Virus record (IMG/VR): IMGVR_UViG_3300027983_001732 | Coordinates: 1-64,000 of that record | Reading direction: 5' to 3' (one strand) | DNA from: a virus | DNA: 64,000 nucleotides | In this document: piece by piece, positions 59,839 through 64,000 of the stretch | Numbering within the stretch: position 1 is the stretch's first letter | Layout of the letters: each line of letters begins with the position of its first letter | Program-made: the position numbers and the translations under genes | The notes under the pieces: generated by a model | Seen by the model: the letters and a program-made list of their open reading frames with translations, nothing else | What the model was told of the DNA's origin: nothing | Database searches by the model: none

Positions 59839-60924
59839 ATGTTTATATTGTTTTTGTTGCCGTTCGCCGTTGGATTTATCTCTTTCATTATTGTATCTCT
59901 GATCAAAAAAAATGGTCAGAAAAAATTTACTGCTGACAAGGATCATTGTCTTCCAATTTGTGAAGATTCAGAAAAGGTTTACAGCTTTGATAAGGCTGAA
60001 AATAAATTTAAACGGGGTTTCTCATGGTTGTGGCCGCTCTGGCCTCAGCTTCAGATCGATCCCACATCATCGAATGTAAATAAAGATTCAGAAAAAGATT
60101 TAGTAAAAGATTCAGAAAAGGTTTACAGCTTTGATAAGGCTGAAAATAAATTTAAACATGTTGCTACTTTAGGTGGCGATCGGGGTTTCTCATGGGTTCA
60201 GGTGAAGGACGCTGGACTCTGTCCTCAGCTTCACATCACTGCCAGCACTCAAAATCATGTTTCAATTACATCAGATGAATGGAACGATATTAAAGAAAAG
60301 ATGAAACATAGAGAGTTTGTTGGATCGACTTCTAAAGAAAATTTCTTTATGCCGGAAGTTGGTCTAAATGAGTTTCGGATTTTGCCAATTTTGAACAGTT
60401 CTAATATCCATATTTTACGTCGTCAACATTATGTAAATTGCAAAGTTGCTCAATGTGGAAAACATTTTGATACATCTATAAAAAATAGATGGTCAGGCGA
60501 GTGTCCCTTATGTGATGCTTTTGAAAATGGAGATAACAAATCAAAGTATTTTAAGCCTACTGAAAAATTCTATTATAATGTCTTACATAATGGTGAAGTT
60601 AAGATGTTCTCCGCTGGCAGTGCTGTTCATCAGCAAATTGTACAAGGAATCGTTGGAAGCCTTGCAGAAGTTAACCCACTTGGAGACATCACAGATCCAG
60701 TAAATGGTAGAAATATAAAGATGACAACAAATATGGTTACGACCTCTTCCGGTCTTAGTTACCCTAATCACAAAATCAGTTTTTGCCCGCCATCGTCAAT
60801 GGGTACAAAAAAATTCGTAGAAGAATCCATGAAAAGTTCATACGATCTGAATTTTGTTGCAAAATCTTGGAGCAAAACATCAGATGAATTATTGTCATTC
60901 AAAGCACAAGTTTGCTTTACATAG
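59839..60924 (+). CDS. membrane-anchored gp32-like SSB paralogue
   Basis: A 361-residue protein. The N-terminus is a hydrophobic helix (MFILFLLPFAVGFISFIIVSL). Residues ~40-140 hold two copies of a unit around SEKVYSFDKAENKFK ... RGFSW, the second expanded. Residues ~165-361 are a gp32-like core: RILPILNSS, CKVAQCGKHF ... ECPLCDAF (zinc-like), KFYYNVL and SAVHQQIVQGIVG, in the same order as the SSB at 14869 (HCPRPL ... ACPVCDYY, RYYYNAIV, LHKQLIRAIVG). It lacks the acidic tail. A membrane-tethered SSB would be unusual and could position replicating DNA. Confidence 0.75.
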   Translation: MFILFLLPFAVGFISFIIVSLIKKNGQKKFTADKDHCLPICEDSEKVYSFDKAENKFKRGFSWLWPLWPQLQIDPTSSNVNKDSEKDLVKDSEKVYSFDKAENKFKHVATLGGDRGFSWVQVKDAGLCPQLHITASTQNHVSITSDEWNDIKEKMKHREFVGSTSKENFFMPEVGLNEFRILPILNSSNIHILRRQHYVNCKVAQCGKHFDTSIKNRWSGECPLCDAFENGDNKSKYFKPTEKFYYNVLHNGEVKMFSAGSAVHQQIVQGIVGSLAEVNPLGDITDPVNGRNIKMTTNMVTTSSGLSYPNHKISFCPPSSMGTKKFVEESMKSSYDLNFVAKSWSKTSDELLSFKAQVCFT

Positions 60925-60981
60925 TTGCTCCAGTGACATACAATAAGTTTGTTTGGCAAAATTTCAACGCTGGAGAGTAAC

Positions 60982-62052
60982 GTGAATCGTAATAAAGTTC
61001 GTGGAATGATCATCGGCGGAGCTATTGGCGATGCACTCGGAATGGCTGTCGAAACTTGGAGTCCAGAAAAGATCCTTGAGGTTTATCCTCAAGGTATCAA
61101 ACGATTTATTCCTCCAACAAATCACAAGTGGTTTGATCCAGAGAAAACTCCGGCTGGAAGCACGACAGACGACACACAACTCACGCTTGCTACAATGCGT
61201 GGTTTTGTGATTGGTCAAAATCAAAATAAGGCAAATTCTGAACTAGATTTTGCTGACCATTACATGAAAGGCATAGCCGAGGCTCATTGTGATGCTATGA
61301 AAAAGACAACGGATGGCTGGGGACACACAACACGTGATGCCATCCGTCGTCTTTCCAATGGCGTTCACTGGACGCTCTCCGGAAAAACAACTGAAGCTAA
61401 TCGTGGCACTGGCAATGGCGTGCCAATGAAATGCTCACCATTAGCGGCATGGTATGTATCTTCGATTGGAAAATCATTAATTGAATTTTTTGATTTTGAC
61501 AAATTCTGTGTCGATTATTCAGCGATGACACATTACTCAAAGATGTCCGCTAAAGCATGTTATTGCCATGTAAATGCTGTTCATGTATGTTTGATAAACA
61601 CGCCTTCAATTTTTAATCCTTCTGACTTTGCCCAAATTGTTTCACAATGTGCAGAAGAATTAAATAATGATGTATCTCATCTCAACGACGCTCCTGATAG
61701 ACTTGAAACAAGAATGATGGATTTAATTCGTCTTTGCGACGATCTTCCATCTATGTCTCAAGAACAAATCATTACAGAATTTGGTAACGGTTCATGTTAT
61801 GTCTATGACAGCTTGCCGTTTTCATATGCGTGGTTTTTGAAAAACCCGTTTTCTTTCCAAATTTTGGAGCAGGTAGTTATGGCTGGTGGAGATACTGACA
61901 CTAACGCAAAAATGGTTGGCGAAATGTTGGGAGCATTGCATGGATTTGACGCCATTCAAACTTACATGCCATGGGCAATGGAAGAACTTATTGATTCCGA
62001 TGAAATCTTGTCAGTAACTGATCAATTCTGCGATGCTTTCGGGATTAATTAA
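60982..62052 (+). CDS. ADP-ribosylglycohydrolase (DraG/ARH family)
   Basis: Read from the GTG at 60982 after GGAGAG, about 356 residues. Hallmarks of ADP-ribosyl-protein hydrolases: GMIIGGAIGDALGMAVE at residues 7-23, STTDDTQLTL near 60, NGVPMKCSPLA near 150, and the metal-ligand motif AGGDTDTNAKMVGEMLGA near the end. It removes ADP-ribose from protein, nucleic acid or small molecules. It may oppose a phage or host ADP-ribosyltransferase; a candidate is at 35920. Confidence 0.93.
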   Translation: MNRNKVRGMIIGGAIGDALGMAVETWSPEKILEVYPQGIKRFIPPTNHKWFDPEKTPAGSTTDDTQLTLATMRGFVIGQNQNKANSELDFADHYMKGIAEAHCDAMKKTTDGWGHTTRDAIRRLSNGVHWTLSGKTTEANRGTGNGVPMKCSPLAAWYVSSIGKSLIEFFDFDKFCVDYSAMTHYSKMSAKACYCHVNAVHVCLINTPSIFNPSDFAQIVSQCAEELNNDVSHLNDAPDRLETRMMDLIRLCDDLPSMSQEQIITEFGNGSCYVYDSLPFSYAWFLKNPFSFQILEQVVMAGGDTDTNAKMVGEMLGALHGFDAIQTYMPWAMEELIDSDEILSVTDQFCDAFGIN

Positions 62053-62053
62053 C

Positions 62054-62134
62054 ATGGAAAACAATAACACGTCGGATGCTGATGATCGAAACAAGCTTGT
62101 AACTCCTTGTGAAATAACAAAATTTGCATTATAA
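62054..62134 (+). CDS. tiny reading frame
   Basis: A 26-residue frame opening MENNNTSDADDRNK, one base downstream of the ADP-ribosylglycohydrolase stop. Its stop ends one base before the next start. It has no clear ribosome-binding site. It may be a real coupling peptide or chance. Confidence 0.3.
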   Translation: MENNNTSDADDRNKLVTPCEITKFAL

Positions 62135-62135
62135 C

Positions 62136-62486
62136 ATGAAAATCGGTAATATCCCGATCGTCATGTATTCATATACTTTCAACGAATATGTTGTCCCCAA
62201 TTTCATGCTAAAAACTAGGAATGGAGATCAATGGACTGTCGAATATGAGCCTTTGGATTCCACTCCTGTTATTCAAGGTTCTTTAGCAGGAACACTACAT
62301 AATAACAGTGCTCCAGCCTCTGCTTTTATTTGTTTACGTGACGGAGGTGATTGGAAATTAAATGAACTTACAGGAGTGATAACTGCTGTGTTTGATGATG
62401 AGCCACATAGCGAACATTATCTTTATGTTAATTACGAGGCTGGAAATAATCATCAAAAAATTAATTGGTTGCAGGAGGGGTTTTGA
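62136..62486 (+). CDS. small hypothetical protein with NWLQEGF C-terminus
   Basis: Read from the ATG at 62136, the product is 116 residues: strand-rich with IPIVMYSYTF and VVPNFMLKT at the start and no recognised domain. It ends KINWLQEGF. The next gene's product ends in the same seven residues. Its stop overlaps the TTG start of that gene (TTGA), so the two are coupled. Confidence 0.65.
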   Translation: MKIGNIPIVMYSYTFNEYVVPNFMLKTRNGDQWTVEYEPLDSTPVIQGSLAGTLHNNSAPASAFICLRDGGDWKLNELTGVITAVFDDEPHSEHYLYVNYEAGNNHQKINWLQEGF

Positions 62487-63004
62487 TTTCGACAAATGAC
62501 ACAACGATTTTGGCTATGCTAAGTCGCTATCCAGATATTTCAGTCGCAGAACAAGATGAATATATTTCTAAAATTCAATATGAAGAAAATATTCCAATTT
62601 GTTTGGCAGTGGTTGGAAGAATTTCCAAAGAAGAACTGACGCCTTCAGCAAGAGGCGTTTTTGATGAATTTTCAAGGTGGTCTGTAAATCGAACCAGAAT
62701 GTTCAAAAACGAGCAAGTGTCAGATCGTTATCGCATGAAAGAAAATAGAACTGCGATTCGGATGGCACAGCTTCATCAGCAAGGAAAAATTTCTGATCAA
62801 GTAATGATGTTGTATGGAATTTCTGGTGATTTGCCAGAAAGAATAGTTTATGCACAACTTACCGAAACAGAAAAGCGAGAATTGTGGGAGGAACGAATGG
62901 TCAGTCGTCTTGGACCTCAATGGAGAAGGCATGTCAGTAATTTACCTGCCATATTCTGCGAAATACAACATGGCACTCACAACTGGCTTCAGGAAGGATT
63001 TTAA
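62483..63004 (+). CDS. hypothetical protein with NWLQEGF C-terminus
   Basis: The start is the TTG at 62483, overlapping the upstream stop and preceded by a strong AGGAGGGG. The 173-residue protein is helical and charged (AEQDEYISKIQYEENI; NRTRMFKNEQVSDRYRMKENRT) and ends HNWLQEGF. I do not recognise it. Confidence 0.65.
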   Translation: MISTNDTTILAMLSRYPDISVAEQDEYISKIQYEENIPICLAVVGRISKEELTPSARGVFDEFSRWSVNRTRMFKNEQVSDRYRMKENRTAIRMAQLHQQGKISDQVMMLYGISGDLPERIVYAQLTETEKRELWEERMVSRLGPQWRRHVSNLPAIFCEIQHGTHNWLQEGF

Positions 63005-63025
63005 TTCAACATTGTGTCAAAACAG

Positions 63026-63053
63026 TGGACAAGCTTATTTAAAACACTATAAT
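63026..63053 (+). promoter_or_regulatory. candidate sigma70-type promoter for 63078
   Basis: TGGACA (63026-63031) and TATAAT (63048-63053) with a 16-base spacer, 25 bases upstream of the start. The -10 is perfect. Confidence 0.6.
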
Positions 63054-63077
63054 CGTGTAAATTTGGAGATTCTTTAA

Positions 63078-63347
63078 ATGAAGCTTTCAGACGCAGCGAA
63101 ATCTGGAATCAGTAGATTGCGACGACCAATGTGGGCAAACAAAGACGCTTACTTAAAAATAGATCTCTTGGACGATGGCGTCATGGGACCGTGGTTCCAT
63201 TTGTACGACCGAGGAATGCAAGAACTACTTGGTGAGCCAACTCCTCAAAGTTTTTTATCCACTCCAGACGCAGTACGTGATTATGTTGAATACTCCGGTG
63301 AATTAGACATGTCAGAAAAGATTTTGGTCGCAAAGTCTCAGGCATGA
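63078..63347 (+). CDS. small hypothetical protein
   Basis: An 89-residue protein with GGAGATT upstream of the ATG. It has KSGISRLRRPMW near the start and an acidic middle (DLLDDGVMGPW; VEYSGELDMSE). The shape resembles other small phage proteins, but I do not recognise it. Confidence 0.6.
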   Translation: MKLSDAAKSGISRLRRPMWANKDAYLKIDLLDDGVMGPWFHLYDRGMQELLGEPTPQSFLSTPDAVRDYVEYSGELDMSEKILVAKSQA

Positions 63348-63375
63348 AACCTCTAAATTTTTAAGGAATTTCGTT

Positions 63376-64000
63376 ATGGACAATAAAATTGTTCACATCA
63401 TTGGCGGCGGAACTGTCAGCCATCTGGCATCCCATCTAGCAACTTGTGCTCCAGCTTATGGCGGCACTGCTCGTAGGCTCTATGAAATCTGCACTGGAAA
63501 GTTCTCCAAACTGGAGATCCGACTTCATCTTACAAAAATGGCAAACGCTGGTCGAGGCGATCTTGAAACAAATGGAGACATTGAGAGTCTGATCGACAAA
63601 CTGATTGATGATGATCGAACTAGAATTATTATTTTGAATGCTGCGTTGGTTGATTTCGGCAGCACAGACGACAACAAGCACGGCGAGAGATATTCGACTC
63701 ATAAAAACAAAGCCATCTCTTTAGAATTGTTTGCTCTTCCAAAAATTGTAATGAAGATTCGCAAGAAGCGAAAAGACATATTTTTAGTGGCATTTAAACA
63801 AACTTGCGGGCTGACTGAATCGGAGCAATATATTGCCGGACTCGATTTGTGTAAAAGAGCATCGTGTAATCTTGTTCTGGCAAATGATGAAAAGACACGA
63901 TTGAATATGGTCATTACTCCTGAAGAGGCAAAATACCATGTGACTACCGATCGCATGGAGGCTCTTGTCGGTTTGGTTGAGATAGCAAAGTGTCGTAGTC
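63376..64000 (+). CDS. phosphopantothenoylcysteine synthetase-like protein (CoaB-like), partial
   Basis: The gene runs off the right edge; 208 residues are visible from the ATG at 63376 after AAGGAA. It has HIIGGGTVSHLASHLA, a GGTARRLYEI segment, a RIIILNAALVDFG strand and, near the end, FKQTCGLTE and CNLVLAND. This is the order of the CoaB half of the Dfp protein, which joins cysteine to phosphopantothenate (ribokinase-like Rossmann fold). The TGGT-type motif is altered, so function is not certain. Confidence 0.55.
   Translation, partial: MDNKIVHIIGGGTVSHLASHLATCAPAYGGTARRLYEICTGKFSKLEIRLHLTKMANAGRGDLETNGDIESLIDKLIDDDRTRIIILNAALVDFGSTDDNKHGERYSTHKNKAISLELFALPKIVMKIRKKRKDIFLVAFKQTCGLTESEQYIAGLDLCKRASCNLVLANDEKTRLNMVITPEEAKYHVTTDRMEALVGLVEIAKCRS

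Noticed and set aside
1-64000. Stop-codon recoding (TAG or TGA read-through)
   Set aside because: Genes end normally with all three stops and complete motifs; only the decayed fragment at 3091 has an in-frame TGA.
1-64000. tRNA genes
   Set aside because: I did not recognise any acceptor/T-loop pattern by eye in non-coding stretches, but this was not an exhaustive fold search.

Overview
This window looks like part of the genome of a large tailed phage with a T4-like (myovirus) replication core. The main evidence is a cluster of phage replication genes on the minus strand: a UvsX/RecA-type recombinase, a gp32-type single-stranded DNA-binding protein, a gp41/DnaB-type helicase, a family A DNA polymerase, a separate DEDD exonuclease, a UvsW-type helicase, a dNMP kinase and a thioredoxin. 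The DNA is AT-rich, coding is dense with many 1-8 base overlaps, and TTG and GTG starts are common. The standard bacterial code fits; I saw no stop-codon recoding. The host is not identifiable from the sequence. I recognised no tRNA or rRNA gene by eye, but did not fold the whole window.

Layout. 1-6002 (minus): two related surface or adhesin-like proteins, sugar or glycan enzymes, nucleotide metabolism and a thioredoxin. 6115-13442: small unknown genes, a glycosyltransferase, a Ski2-like helicase, a DnaQ-like exonuclease and an amidoligase-like protein. 13531-22420 (mostly minus): UvsX, gp32-like SSB, a possible UvsY-like protein and the replicative helicase. 22521-27220: a CRISPR array of 28 repeat units (36 nt) directly downstream of a 921-residue type V (Cas12-family) effector, with no cas1, cas2 or cas4 in the window. 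27259-31900 (minus): two glycan-synthesis genes, a possible sigma-like protein and DNA polymerase. 31907-32619: a non-coding stretch with a strongly structured RNA candidate flanked by inverted CRISPR-like repeats. 32620-43356 (mostly plus): unknown genes, a sulfotransferase, a group of proteins beginning with a motif like the T4 capsid-targeting sequence, a sugar aminotransferase and an acetyltransferase. 44098-53673 (plus): an ABC transporter locus with three NMT1-like substrate-binding proteins (two fused to OmpA-like domains), a VWA protein, a PspA-like coiled coil, a permease and an ATPase. 53666-64000: CinA/PncC-like, polynucleotide kinase-phosphatase, AAA+ ATPase, UvsW-like helicase, a membrane-anchored gp32 paralogue, an ADP-ribosylglycohydrolase, small genes with a shared C-terminal tail, and a partial CoaB-like gene at the right edge.

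How the parts fit. The phage carries its own replication and recombination machinery, a large glycan-decoration gene set, and a self-contained single-effector CRISPR system that probably targets competing mobile elements. The most unusual signal is that CRISPR-like repeats also occur alone at four other sites. Each lies at a gene boundary, and in each case the sense strand of an adjacent gene carries the same strand as the presumed crRNA. A second solitary repeat family has the same ends (GTGCC ... GCAC) but a different core, which resembles an intrinsic terminator. This suggests a link between the CRISPR repeat and control of phage mRNAs. The transporter locus is the second unusual feature, since a complete importer with envelope-associated partners is rare in a phage.
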